Position numbers and translations under genes: made by a program. From Cognatishimia sp. WU-CL00825 (lineage in GTDB: Bacteria > Pseudomonadota > Alphaproteobacteria > Rhodobacterales > Rhodobacteraceae), in the NCBI RefSeq assembly GCF_040364665.1, contig NZ_BAABWX010000001.1:682001-746000 (forward strand): a stretch of DNA of 64,000 bases, read 5' to 3'. How positions within the stretch are numbered: position 1 is the first letter of the stretch; every line of letters starts with the position of its first letter. Of the stretch, positions 25,806-34,540 are shown in pieces. Under the pieces are notes generated by a model. That model saw only the letters and a program-made list of their open reading frames with translations, was not told the origin of the DNA and did no database searches.

Positions 25806-26672
25806 ATGCACAACGATAACTGGGATGACATACGATTTGTATTGGCGGTGGTTGAATCCGGCACGGTCAGCGGGGCCGCGCGCAGGCTTGGGGTGAACCA
25901 TGCAACGGTTCTGCGCCGGATCGCTTCATTTGAAGAGCGGTATGGGGTTCGGATCTTTGATAAATCGGCGCAAGGGTATGAAATTATACCAGAATATGCG
26001 CGGATCACCGATGCATTACGGGGTGTTGAAGAGTCGATGCATTTCATGGAGGCCGCTTTGGCTGGGCAAAATAGCCAAGTACAGGGCGCGCTGCGACTGA
26101 CGTCGACAGATTCATTATCTTCTATCGTTTTGCCAGAGGTTGTCGCCAATATTACGGCTGATTTCCCTGAGTTACGGTTGACCGTCATCAGTACAAATTC
26201 ACATTTGGACCTTGGGCGCGCGCAGGTCGATCTGGCGATACGTCCGACAGATCAACTGCCTGAAACATATTCAGGCGATTTGGTGGGCTATTTGCCTTTT
26301 GCGATTTACGAAGCTGAGGGCGGCCAAGATGCATGGGTTGGGCTAACGGGGCAAATTGCGCGTGGCACAGTCGGGCAAGAGGTTACCGCGCATATTGCAG
26401 GGCAAAAAATTGCGGCAAAGGCGGATACATATCTTGTGGCGGCGCGATTGGCGCGCCAAGGGATTGGGCGCACGGCGTTGCCTTGTTTTGTCGGAGATGT
26501 GGAATCTGGATTGCGTCGCGTGGATATTGACTGTGCGCTTCCCAGCATACCTTTGTGGGTCGCTTGCCATACCGAGCTGCAAGATGCCCCGCGCGTGCGC
26601 AGGCTGCGTGCGAGAATGGTGGATGAGATGAAAACGGCCGCGATAAAAACCAAAGGTTTATTGCCAGCCTAG
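25806..26672 (+). CDS. LysR-family regulator
   Basis: This 288-residue regulator has an N-terminal LysR HTH (GTVSGAARRLGVNHATVLRR, about residues 18-37) and a periplasmic-binding-like sensor domain from about residue 90. The opening MHNDNWDDIRFVLAVVESG fits the subgroup with an NWDDLRxFL start. I chose the ATG at 25806 over one 21 bases upstream on this ground. It is divergent from the cytochrome c' operon and may control it. The ligand is unknown. Confidence 0.9.
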   Translation: MHNDNWDDIRFVLAVVESGTVSGAARRLGVNHATVLRRIASFEERYGVRIFDKSAQGYEIIPEYARITDALRGVEESMHFMEAALAGQNSQVQGALRLTSTDSLSSIVLPEVVANITADFPELRLTVISTNSHLDLGRAQVDLAIRPTDQLPETYSGDLVGYLPFAIYEAEGGQDAWVGLTGQIARGTVGQEVTAHIAGQKIAAKADTYLVAARLARQGIGRTALPCFVGDVESGLRRVDIDCALPSIPLWVACHTELQDAPRVRRLRARMVDEMKTAAIKTKGLLPA

Positions 26673-26673
26673 T

Positions 26674-26856
26674 TTAGGGGCGCGTGAACTTTGGGCGGGA
26701 GCTGTCAATTGTCAGGCTGTCAGGCCAGCCCACAAAATACTCAATTGCAAAGAGAGCAAAGCAAAGCAGCAAGACCAGCGCCACGAGTTTGCGGCGCCGC
26801 GCCGACGGAGGGCGACGCACCAGCATCGAGAGTCTAAGGAGATGACGCAGGTTCAA
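26674..26856 (-). CDS. Small single-pass membrane protein after hpt
   Basis: This 60-residue protein has an arginine-rich N-terminus ([11 protein letters not shown]), one transmembrane helix (about 24-42: [19 protein letters not shown]) and a short tail. The positive-inside pattern puts the N-terminus in the cytoplasm. It overlaps the hpt stop by 4 bases (ATGA), so it is coupled to it. Its function is unknown. Its stop is 2 bases from that of the convergent LysR gene. Confidence 0.65.
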   Translation of the reverse strand: MNLRHLLRLSMLVRRPPSARRRKLVALVLLLCFALFAIEYFVGWPDSLTIDSSRPKFTRP

Positions 26857-27392
26857 TCGGTGAACCGAACTTTGCCAATATAGGGCAGGTTGCGATTGCG
26901 TTGGGCATAGTCGATGCCATAGCCGACAACAAATTCATCCGGGATTTCAAAGCCAACCCAGTCGGCCCGCACATCTGCTTCGCGCCGTGAAGGTTTATCA
27001 AGCAAAGCGATGGTTTTCATTTTGCGTGGAGCGCGAGATTCCAACAGGTGTTTGACGTGGTGTAATGTGTGGCCGGTGTCGACGATGTCTTCCACAACCA
27101 AGACATCGCGGTCATGAATTTCGCCACGTAAATCCTTTAGAATACGCACTTCGCGGCTGCTTTCGGTGCTGTTGCCATAAGAGGAGGCTTCGAGGAAATC
27201 GACCTCGACTGGCAGATCCAGCTCGCGCACAAGATCGGCGATAAAGACAAAAGAGCCGCGCAACAGGCCAACGACCACCAGCTTGTCGGTGTCGGCGTAT
27301 TCATTACGAATTTCTGTACAAAGGTCTTCGATGCGGGCGGCAATGGATTTTGCCGAGATCATCTTATCGATCACATATGGTGGCTGTGTCAT
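26853..27392 (-). CDS. hpt: Hypoxanthine phosphoribosyltransferase
   Basis: This purine salvage enzyme converts hypoxanthine (or guanine) and PRPP to the nucleotide. The 179-residue protein has the PRPP-binding loop [14 protein letters not shown] and the base-binding [20 protein letters not shown], both typical of HPRT. The ATG at 27392 with a nearby AGGG fits the family's N-terminus; an upstream in-frame ATG is rejected. It is coupled to a small membrane protein gene downstream. Confidence 0.95.
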   Translation of the reverse strand: MTQPPYVIDKMISAKSIAARIEDLCTEIRNEYADTDKLVVVGLLRGSFVFIADLVRELDLPVEVDFLEASSYGNSTESSREVRILKDLRGEIHDRDVLVVEDIVDTGHTLHHVKHLLESRAPRKMKTIALLDKPSRREADVRADWVGFEIPDEFVVGYGIDYAQRNRNLPYIGKVRFTD

Positions 27393-27480
27393 GCTGCCCT
27401 CTTGCTTTTTCGTTCGTACCATACGAAATGAGCCACCACTGTCCAACGCGAAAATCAGACAATAGGACGTTTACTGCTTT

Positions 27481-27927
27481 ATGCCGACCCATTCGGAAAC
27501 CCGGGCCCTGCCTTATAGCGCGCAACAGATGTATGATCTGGTTGCGGATGTGGCTGCTTATCCAAAGTTTCTGCCGTGGTGTGCCGCCGCACGCATCCGT
27601 TCGCGGGATCAGGACGGAGCTTCAGAGGTGATGCTGGCGGATCTGGTGATTTCGTTCAAAGTGTTCCGCGAGCGTTTTGGGTCGCGGGTGGTGTTGCACC
27701 CCGAAACCATGAGCATTGATACCGAATACCTAGATGGGCCGTTCAAGTTTTTGAAATCCACCTGGGACTTTAAAGACGCCGACGGCGGCTGTGAGGTCTC
27801 GTTCTTTGTGGATTTCGAATTCAAAAGTGCCATCTTGCAAGGCATCATTGGTGTGGTCTTTAACGAAGCAATGCACCGGATTGTTATGGCTTTTGAGAAA
27901 CGTGCGGCAGAGCTTTATAACGCTTAA
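27481..27927 (+). CDS. COQ10/RatA-like START-domain protein
   Basis: This 148-residue single-domain protein of the polyketide cyclase/START superfamily matches yeast Coq10, a ubiquinone-binding protein needed for respiration, and the family often labelled RatA toxin. Signature parts are YDLVADVAAYPKFLPWC and FNEAMHRIVMAFEKRA. In this order the Coq10 role is more likely than a toxin. It ends 4 bases inside the convergent MerR gene. Confidence 0.88.
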   Translation: MPTHSETRALPYSAQQMYDLVADVAAYPKFLPWCAAARIRSRDQDGASEVMLADLVISFKVFRERFGSRVVLHPETMSIDTEYLDGPFKFLKSTWDFKDADGGCEVSFFVDFEFKSAILQGIIGVVFNEAMHRIVMAFEKRAAELYNA

Positions 27928-28292
27928 GCAATCTTAGTTTTTGGCGCCCTAAGCGGACAGGCCTGCTGCATCATGTCGGCCAGCAGCGCTCTGAGTTGGG
28001 TCAACTCTCTGATTTTGGCGTCAACCTCTGAGAGTTTATCCCCAAGAAGTTTGCTTGTTTCATCCTGGCTAAGACCCGATCCCGTGACGGCCTTGGCCAG
28101 CCCGTCCATTTCGCGCAGTTTGAACCCAAGTTTTTGACCGCTTTTGATCAACAAAACCAATTGCACCATCGAGGCGTCAAAATCGCGATAGCCGTTGTTT
28201 TGGCGGTCGGATTTGATCAAGCCACGTTTTTCGTACAGCCGTAGCGTGTCCGCGCTGACATTTGTTTTTTGGGCAAGTTCACCGATGCGCAT
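27924..28292 (-). CDS. MerR-family regulator
   Basis: The 122-residue protein has a MerR winged helix at the N-terminus (MRIGELAQKTNVSADTLRLYEKRGLI), then the dimer helix. Only one Cys (ACPL, near residue 114) is close to the C-terminus, so it lacks the paired cysteines of metal sensors. It is divergent from a small membrane protein gene, and a strong dyad of MerR type fills the spacer. Signal unknown. Confidence 0.88.
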   Translation of the reverse strand: MRIGELAQKTNVSADTLRLYEKRGLIKSDRQNNGYRDFDASMVQLVLLIKSGQKLGFKLREMDGLAKAVTGSGLSQDETSKLLGDKLSEVDAKIRELTQLRALLADMMQQACPLRAPKTKIA

Positions 28293-28302
28293 ATTTCTGT
28301 TG

Positions 28303-28324
28303 ACCTTGGACTATGGTCCTAGGT
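28303..28324. promoter_or_regulatory. MerR-type operator dyad
   Basis: ACCTTGGAC-TATG-GTCCTAGGT is a near-perfect inverted repeat (one mismatched pair) just downstream of TTGACC (28300-28305). This is the usual placement between widely spaced -35 and -10 boxes of a MerR-activated promoter for the plus-strand gene. Confidence 0.7.
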
Positions 28325-28360
28325 TTATGACCTCCCCGAACCATTATGGAAAGGGTTAAA

Positions 28361-28777
28361 ATGTTTTCTGAAACCGCTGCAAATAGGATCTATCGGCTGT
28401 CTGCCTGGTGGGATTTGATCGTGACCTGGCCGTTTGCGCTGCCATTTACTTTGGGAGTGCTTTGGAACTTTGGATTGACGCCGTTGCATGGCCTTACCAG
28501 CGACGGGGCATTGCCGCCACTTGATGTACATGCGGTGTTGTTTGGCAATTTTTTTGGATCAGTGGTGGTGATTTGGGCCTTGGTGCGGCTGAATTGGAAT
28601 GACACGCGTTTGGGCTTATATGATGCCGCTGGTCGGGTGTTGTTTTCGGTTGCGATGATCAACGCCCTGATGTCTGATATTTCGCTAATAGTGTGGGTCT
28701 TTCTGGTGCCAGAGATCCTGTGGGCGATTGTGCAATTCTTGGCGTTGTATCCGCTGGTTAAGCAGCGATTGGCATAA
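28361..28777 (+). CDS. Small four-helix membrane protein, likely MerR target
   Basis: This 138-residue protein has about four transmembrane helices (from WWDLIVTWPFALPFTLGVLW onward). I do not recognise a family by name; it resembles small integral membrane proteins found beside MerR regulators. The ATG at 28361 follows GGAAAGGG, a better site than for the ATG at 28346. It is divergent from the MerR gene with an operator between. Substrate or role unknown. Confidence 0.7.
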   Translation: MFSETAANRIYRLSAWWDLIVTWPFALPFTLGVLWNFGLTPLHGLTSDGALPPLDVHAVLFGNFFGSVVVIWALVRLNWNDTRLGLYDAAGRVLFSVAMINALMSDISLIVWVFLVPEILWAIVQFLALYPLVKQRLA

Positions 28778-28790
28778 GCGCAGCGCGAGA

Positions 28791-28814
28791 AAAGGCGGCC
28801 GATGGGCCGCCTTT
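28791..28814. terminator. Bidirectional terminator before amtB
   Basis: AAAGGCGGCC-GATG-GGCCGCCTTT forms a perfect 10-base-pair stem between the convergent membrane protein gene and amtB. Confidence 0.88.
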
Positions 28815-28835
28815 GTTGATCATATGAGCTGTGGG

Positions 28836-30017
28836 TTACGAACTGATGTCGTAGGCGCGTTCGCCGTGTACCGTCAGATCCAGACCGTTGGTTTCGGTCT
28901 CTGCATCAACCCGCAATGGTGTGATCAGCGCGCAGACTTTGATCAGCACAAATGTCACCACCAATGTGAAAGCGCCTACTATGGCCAGGCCGCCCAATTG
29001 CGCAGCCCATGCGCCAGCACCAAACACCGCGATCATGATGGTGCCAAAGATACCGCCAACACCGTGTACCGCAAAGACATCCAGCGTGTCGTCGATCTTA
29101 AAGGTGTTGCGGATGACATTCACCGCCTCTTGGCACAGGACACCGGCAACTGCGCCGATAATCAGTGCTTCGACTGGGCCAACAAAACCAGAGGCTGGGG
29201 TGATCGAGGCAAGGCCTGCGATGGTCCCGGTGACCAGACCCACCAAAGAGGCCTTGCCGTATTTGATTTTTTCCCACAGAGCCCAGGTCAGCGAGGCCGT
29301 TGCCGCAGAGATATGAGTGACAGTTAGCGCCATGGCCGCGCCGCCGTCTGCCGCCAGCTGTGAGCCGCCGTTAAAGCCAAACCAGCCAACCCAAAGCATC
29401 GCCGCGCCAATCATCACCATCCAAGGAGCATGGGGCGGGGTGGTTCTGTTTTTGCGTGGGCCAAGCACAACCGCGATAAGCAGCGCTGCCAGACCGGCGG
29501 TTTCATGTACCACGATGCCACCGGCAAAGTCTCTGACGCCAGTGTCGCCGAAAATACCACCGTCAGCCAACATGCCGCCGCCCCAAATCCAGTGTACAAC
29601 CGGAGCATAGCAAAGCAGCATCCAGAGAGAGGAGAATAGCAGAACAAAGCCAAAGCCAATGCGCTCCACATAGGCACCCACGATCAGTGCTGGTGTGATG
29701 ATTGCAAAAGTCATCTGAAAGGCAAAGAACAGGATCTCGGGCAGGGTGCCAGATAGGCTGTCTGCGGTGATGCCCGCCAAGAAGAACTTGCCGGTGCCGC
29801 CCCAAAAGCCGCTGGTGCCTTCGCCAAAGGCGATAGAGTAGCCAAATACAAACCATAGCACGCTCATCAGGCAAGCAATCGCGTAGCAATGCATAAAGAC
29901 GCTCAGCACGTTGCGTGCGCGTACGAGGCCGCCATAGAACAAAGCCAATCCTGGCAATGTCATAAATAGCACAAGTGCTGTGGCGACGATGATCCAGGCG
30001 GTGTCCGCTCCGTTCAT
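28836..30017 (-). CDS. amtB: Ammonium transporter
   Basis: This 393-residue Amt/MEP/Rh channel with about eleven helices takes up ammonium. The twin histidines are seen in GGIVVHETAGLAAL and AVHGVGGIFG. Family signatures DFAGG and GxFGFNxGS-like VGWFGFNGGSQL are present. The start at 30017 follows GGAAAAG. A glnK gene is usually upstream of amtB; here the spacer (30018-30180) holds none, so AmtB stands alone. It lies about 2.4 kb from the divergent ntrBC operon, a likely regulator. Confidence 0.95.
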   Translation of the reverse strand: MNGADTAWIIVATALVLFMTLPGLALFYGGLVRARNVLSVFMHCYAIACLMSVLWFVFGYSIAFGEGTSGFWGGTGKFFLAGITADSLSGTLPEILFFAFQMTFAIITPALIVGAYVERIGFGFVLLFSSLWMLLCYAPVVHWIWGGGMLADGGIFGDTGVRDFAGGIVVHETAGLAALLIAVVLGPRKNRTTPPHAPWMVMIGAAMLWVGWFGFNGGSQLAADGGAAMALTVTHISAATASLTWALWEKIKYGKASLVGLVTGTIAGLASITPASGFVGPVEALIIGAVAGVLCQEAVNVIRNTFKIDDTLDVFAVHGVGGIFGTIMIAVFGAGAWAAQLGGLAIVGAFTLVVTFVLIKVCALITPLRVDAETETNGLDLTVHGERAYDISS

Positions 30018-30180
30018 GGTCTTTTCCTTTCCCTCATTTATCCGTTGAGGGGCGAAAAACCCTATGCGGGGTGCAAAACAAAGAGGCGCTTGGCAGGAAC
30101 ACGCTTATTTTATTGGCAAATTGCAGATTGATTAATGTTTAGGCGCTTGGTGGCGGTGTTTGCTTAAAAACTAACCGCAA

Positions 30181-30648
30181 TTAGGATGCGTGTTTGAGCA
30201 GCAGTGAAAGAGCATGATTCTTAGCCGCATCGCGCACATTTGCGCGGCCAATTGCCCCAAATTCCACCGTTTCTGTGACGGTGGTTGTTTGCAAAGTGAT
30301 GCCAAAACAGACGCGGCCTTCGGGTTTGAACTCTGATCCGCCGGGGCCTGCGATGCCAGTGACCGACACAGCTAGATCTGCGCCGCTGTGTTGGGCGGCG
30401 CCTTGGGCCATTTCGCGCGCAACCTGCTCGCTGACGGCCCCAAAGGCCTCAAGCGTCTGTTCAGACACGCCTAACATTTGTTGTTTGGCCAGGTTCGTAT
30501 AGGTGACAAAGCCGCGTTCAAACACCGCGGAAGATCCGGCCACATCGGTAAGTGCTGCGGCCACAAGACCTCCGGTACAGCTTTCAGCGGTGGCAATGCG
30601 CAGACCCTTGGCCTTGGCAGCCTTAAGAACGTCAGCGGCCAAACTCAT
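30181..30648 (-). CDS. pncC: Nicotinamide-nucleotide amidohydrolase (CinA C-domain)
   Basis: The 155-residue protein consists only of the PncC domain, which deamidates nicotinamide mononucleotide for NAD recycling. The signature ATAESCTGGLVAAALTDVAG (about 20-39) and VTGIAGPGGS are intact. It lacks the N-terminal MoCF domain of full CinA. It is the last gene of ispDF-pgpA-pncC, with an ATGA overlap upstream. Confidence 0.93.
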   Translation of the reverse strand: MSLAADVLKAAKAKGLRIATAESCTGGLVAAALTDVAGSSAVFERGFVTYTNLAKQQMLGVSEQTLEAFGAVSEQVAREMAQGAAQHSGADLAVSVTGIAGPGGSEFKPEGRVCFGITLQTTTVTETVEFGAIGRANVRDAAKNHALSLLLKHAS

Positions 30649-31145
30649 AGGATCACCACATGGTATAAAAAGGCCAAAATGGCGGTGCCAATGGCCGCAT
30701 AAATGCCAGCGATCACGTCATCCAGCATCACCCCAAGCGCATCACCGCGACGGTCGGCCCAGCCAATCAAGTTGGGCTTGGTGATGTCAAACAGGCGAAA
30801 CAGCGCAAAGCCTGCAATCCAACCGGGGTATAGTTTCAGGGGGTCAATGCCCATGCGCGAGGCTCCATAACTGGTCACCAAGAGGGCGATCCACTGACCA
30901 GCGACCTCATCAATCACTACCTCGCTAGGGTCATGGTCGTCTTGCCCTGCGGTGACCTGGGCTGTGGCCCACCAGCCCACAAAGAAAACCACAACGGTTG
31001 CAAGGGCAAGCAGGGTGACGCCGCCTAGATAATGGAGGGCAAGCGCCATCAGCACAGCAACAGCCGAGCCCCAAGTGCCCGGTGCAGGTTTCAGATAGCC
31101 GGTGCCACCAACCGTGGCGATCATATTTGCAAGTGTGCGGGTCAT
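30645..31145 (-). CDS. pgpA: Phosphatidylglycerophosphatase A
   Basis: PgpA dephosphorylates phosphatidylglycerophosphate in membrane lipid synthesis. The 166-residue membrane protein has the family's [15 protein letters not shown] near the start, the [11 protein letters not shown] metal site (about 78-88) and RLFDITKP. Length is standard. It overlaps ispDF and pncC by 4 bases each (ATGA), so all three are coupled. Confidence 0.95.
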   Translation of the reverse strand: MTRTLANMIATVGGTGYLKPAPGTWGSAVAVLMALALHYLGGVTLLALATVVVFFVGWWATAQVTAGQDDHDPSEVVIDEVAGQWIALLVTSYGASRMGIDPLKLYPGWIAGFALFRLFDITKPNLIGWADRRGDALGVMLDDVIAGIYAAIGTAILAFLYHVVIL

Positions 31146-32293
31146 GGTTTCACCAATGTGGCTGTGGCAATGGAGGCGATGCCTTCTTCGCGACCGGTAA
31201 AACCGAGGCGCTCGCTTGTGGTGGCTTTGACAGAGATCTGGTCGGCGCGCAGCCCCATGATTTCGGCCATGCGGGCCATCATGGCGGCAGCATGCGGACC
31301 AATTTTGGGGCGTTCACAGATCAGCGTACAGTCAATATTGCTGATGGCATATCCTTTAGACGTTGCAAGATCGACGGCGTGTTTTAAAAAAATCGCACTA
31401 TCAGCGCCTTTCCATTGCATATCGCTGGGCGGGAAGTGCCGCCCGATGTCACCTTCGGCTAAAGCGCCGTAAATGGCATCGGTGACTGCATGCATGCCCA
31501 CATCCGCGTCAGAGTGGCCCTTGAGCCTTTTGTCATGTGGGATGTGAACGCCACAGAGGGTGACGTGATCCCCTTGTTCAAACGCATGCACGTCAAAGCC
31601 ATTGCCTAGCCGAATATCCATAGGTCCTCTCAGGATTTTTTCTGCCCGTTTGAAATCTGCCGGGGTGGTGATTTTCAGATTGTTTTCATCGCCTTGCGTG
31701 ATCTTGACTGTGATGCCGGCGGCGCGGGCGACCTCTACATCATCCGTCGCGCTGCCACGAAAGTCTTTGTGGGCGGATAGGATTTTTTTAAAATCAAAGC
31801 CCTGGGGGGTCTGGGCGCGAAACAGGCCATCGCGCGGATGGGTGTCGCTGACCGCGCCTTTATCACCGCGCCAAAGCGCGTCGGTGACGGGCAGTGCGGG
31901 GGCCGCGCCGTCGTGGCTGTTGAGTGCGCAGATCACGTCAGAGATACAGTCCTGCGAGACACTGGCGCGGGCGACATCGTGGATCAAGACCTTGGAAATA
32001 CCTTGATCTTGCAGGGCTTCAAGCCCCTTGCGCACAGAAATATCGCGACTGGCCCCACCAAAGACGCAGGTGACTTTGGCATGATCAATTGTGCTATAAT
32101 GGGCCGTGTCATCGGGGTGCACCACGAGTATAATTTGATCGATCTGGTCATGGTCGCAAAAGGCCGCAACGGTCCAGTCGGCCACCCGGCGTCCCGCCAA
32201 GGGACGCCATTGTTTAGGCAAGCCTTTTCCGGCCCGTGTTCCGCGCCCGGCGGCAACGATTACCGCAGCGGTTTTTTGTTCTGCACATGTCAT
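31142..32293 (-). CDS. ispDF: Bifunctional MEP cytidylyltransferase / MECDP synthase
   Basis: This fusion protein of the non-mevalonate isoprenoid pathway has 383 residues. The IspD domain (about 1-225) has the CTP-binding [17 protein letters not shown]. The IspF domain (about 228-383) has the zinc site [10 protein letters not shown] and [16 protein letters not shown]. The fusion of steps 3 and 5 is usual in alphaproteobacteria. The start ATG at 32293 faces dusB across a 158-base spacer that must hold both promoters. Confidence 0.97.
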   Translation of the reverse strand: MTCAEQKTAAVIVAAGRGTRAGKGLPKQWRPLAGRRVADWTVAAFCDHDQIDQIILVVHPDDTAHYSTIDHAKVTCVFGGASRDISVRKGLEALQDQGISKVLIHDVARASVSQDCISDVICALNSHDGAAPALPVTDALWRGDKGAVSDTHPRDGLFRAQTPQGFDFKKILSAHKDFRGSATDDVEVARAAGITVKITQGDENNLKITTPADFKRAEKILRGPMDIRLGNGFDVHAFEQGDHVTLCGVHIPHDKRLKGHSDADVGMHAVTDAIYGALAEGDIGRHFPPSDMQWKGADSAIFLKHAVDLATSKGYAISNIDCTLICERPKIGPHAAAMMARMAEIMGLRADQISVKATTSERLGFTGREEGIASIATATLVKP

Positions 32294-32451
32294 GTCGCCT
32301 GTCTAAGACCTGCCATGGAAAGACGCAATCTACCCCTTGCGTGTGATTAAAAAATAGGCAAATGCGTAATTCTAGGACATTTTTTCGTGCGAAATCATTG
32401 CTGGCCCCTCTGTATGGGCCTATTTTAAGCACAACGACCAAGGAACTGACT

Positions 32452-33450
32452 GTGGCGATACGACTCGGAGACATTGCTTTAACCCCCCCGGTTTTTCTGG
32501 CCCCATTGGCTGGAATCACCGACTTGCCGTTTCGCGAGTTGGTCGCTGGGTTTGGGGCCGGGTTGGTCGTGTCAGAAATGATCGCCTCGCAGGATTTGGT
32601 GCATGCCAAACCCGGCGTGCGCGAAAAGGCAGAGCTTGGCTTTGGCGTGGCGGGAACGGCGGTGCAGATCGCTGGGTGCGAAGCCCATTGGATGGCCGAA
32701 GCCGCGCGTATGGCCGAGGCCAATGGCGCGCAGATCATCGACATCAACATGGGCTGTCCAGCAAAGAAAGTGACCAGCGCCAGCGGGGCCGGGGCCTCGG
32801 GGTCGGCATTGCTGCGGGACTTGGATCATGCGTTGCAATTGATCGAGGCAGTGGTGGCCGCCGTTGATGTGCCGGTGACATTGAAAACCCGCCTGGGTTG
32901 GGATGATCAGCTGCTCAATGCGCCTGACCTTGCCAAGCGTGCGGAATTGGCAGGCATTCAAATGGTGACCATACATGGGCGCACACGGTGTCAGTTTTAC
33001 AAAGGCGCTGCTGATTGGTCCGCGATATCGGCGGTCAAAAATGCGGTGTCTATTCCGGTTATTGCCAATGGCGATATTGTTGATACCGCCAGTGCTAAGG
33101 CCGCATTACGACAGTCAGGGGCAGACGGTGTGATGATGGGGCGCGGCGTACAAGGTCAGCCTTGGCTGCCTGCCTTGGTGGCAGCAAATCTTTATGGAAG
33201 CAAAGCTCCAGTGATACCTGAAGGAAGTGAATTTATAAGCATGGTATCAAAGCATTACGAGGCAATGCTTATCTTTTATGGCAGGGCACTGGGGCAGAAA
33301 GTCGCGCGAAAACACTTGGGCTGGTATATGGATCACGCGGCAACTGATAAACCGCTGCGCCACCGGGTTCTGACTGCAAGAACCGCCGAAGAGGTCTTGG
33401 ATTTATTGCCAGACGCTCTGGTGTATTCTGTGGAAAGGACAGCTGCATGA
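32452..33450 (+). CDS. dusB: tRNA-dihydrouridine synthase B
   Basis: DusB (NifR3) reduces uridine in the tRNA D-loop with FMN. The 332-residue protein has the TIM-barrel start VFLAPLAGITDLPFRELV and the catalytic Cys in NMGCPAKKV (about residue 103). After that Cys the sequence TSASGAGASGSALL seems a few residues longer than the usual T-GG-SGSALM. Start is GTG at 32452 after AAGGA. It is the first gene of dusB-ntrBC-ntrYX, the classic Rhodobacter nifR3 operon, and overlaps ntrB by 4 bases. Confidence 0.96.
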   Translation: MAIRLGDIALTPPVFLAPLAGITDLPFRELVAGFGAGLVVSEMIASQDLVHAKPGVREKAELGFGVAGTAVQIAGCEAHWMAEAARMAEANGAQIIDINMGCPAKKVTSASGAGASGSALLRDLDHALQLIEAVVAAVDVPVTLKTRLGWDDQLLNAPDLAKRAELAGIQMVTIHGRTRCQFYKGAADWSAISAVKNAVSIPVIANGDIVDTASAKAALRQSGADGVMMGRGVQGQPWLPALVAANLYGSKAPVIPEGSEFISMVSKHYEAMLIFYGRALGQKVARKHLGWYMDHAATDKPLRHRVLTARTAEEVLDLLPDALVYSVERTAA

Positions 33451-34538
33451 TTTCCAATTCATCCCTGTGGACCTCCTTGCCGGTTCCAGCTTTGTTGGTG
33501 GACAGCGCCGATAAGATTGTGGACGTGAATGGTGTTGCCGAGATTTTTCTGAATGGGTCTGCCAAGTCCCTGCGCGGTACGCCGGTTTGGGATAGGCTGG
33601 CGGTTGACGCGCCGTTAGAAGAGGCGTTTTCACGGGCGCGCCGCCATGGCACGCCGTTGTTTGTGAATGATGTAGATGTCGGGACTGGGAATGCGCCACC
33701 CGTGCAGTGCAACGTGCAGATCGCACCGGTCATTGGGGCCGAGGATGGGGCCACGGGCGACATGATCTTTTTGATCTCGCCGCGCGAATTGGCCAGCCGG
33801 GCCACCAAAACAGACAATGTGAAAAGTGCGGCCAAATCGGCGATTGGCATGGCAGAGATGCTTGCACATGAAATCAAAAACCCATTGGCGGGCATCACCG
33901 GTGCTGCGCAATTGTTGTCGATGAATTTGCCTTCTGAAGATTTGGAACTAACGGACCTGATTGTTGAAGAAAGCCGGCGGATCGTGAAATTGCTGGAACA
34001 AGTCGAGCAGTTTGGAAACCTGCGTCCCCCGGCGCGCAACGCGGTGAATATTCATGATGTTCTGGATCGGGCGCGTCGTTCAGCCTTGCTGGGCTTTGGA
34101 GCCCATATGAATATCATCGAAGATTATGACCCATCGCTGCCCTATGCGCTTGGTGATTCTGACCAACTGTTGCAGGTTGTTTTGAACCTGCTGAAAAATG
34201 CCTCTGAAGCGGCCGGAAAAAGCGGTACCATTCGCATTCGGAGCTATTTTGAGCACAGTTTTAAGCTGCGTCGCAATGACGGATCCGGACTTGCTTTGCC
34301 GCTACAGGTTGAAATCATCGATGATGGCCCAGGTCTACCACAGGACATCAAGGGGGACATTTTTGATCCCTTTGTGTCGGGGCGTGAAAATGGCACCGGG
34401 CTTGGCCTGGCTCTGGTTAGTAAAATTATCTCAGATCATGGCGGCTGGATTTCGGTTGAATCTGTGCCTGGCCGCACCGTATTTCGTATTTCTTTGTCGC
34501 GTGCGCCCAAAGATATCATTCCCTCAGAGGAGACATAG
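33447..34538 (+). CDS. ntrB: Nitrogen regulation sensor kinase NtrB
   Basis: NtrB phosphorylates NtrC when PII signals nitrogen shortage. The 363-residue soluble kinase has an N-terminal PAS-like domain (about 8-115), the H-box [20 protein letters not shown] (about 138-157) and the ATPase boxes [16 protein letters not shown] and GTGLGLALV. No membrane segment. The start overlaps dusB by 4 bases, and ntrC follows 2 bases after the stop. Confidence 0.96.
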   Translation: MISNSSLWTSLPVPALLVDSADKIVDVNGVAEIFLNGSAKSLRGTPVWDRLAVDAPLEEAFSRARRHGTPLFVNDVDVGTGNAPPVQCNVQIAPVIGAEDGATGDMIFLISPRELASRATKTDNVKSAAKSAIGMAEMLAHEIKNPLAGITGAAQLLSMNLPSEDLELTDLIVEESRRIVKLLEQVEQFGNLRPPARNAVNIHDVLDRARRSALLGFGAHMNIIEDYDPSLPYALGDSDQLLQVVLNLLKNASEAAGKSGTIRIRSYFEHSFKLRRNDGSGLALPLQVEIIDDGPGLPQDIKGDIFDPFVSGRENGTGLGLALVSKIISDHGGWISVESVPGRTVFRISLSRAPKDIIPSEET

Positions 34539-34540
34539 CA

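Noticed and set aside
27481..27927. RatA toxin of a toxin-antitoxin pair
   Set aside because: No RatB-like partner is near and the sequence fits Coq10-like proteins of alphaproteobacteria.
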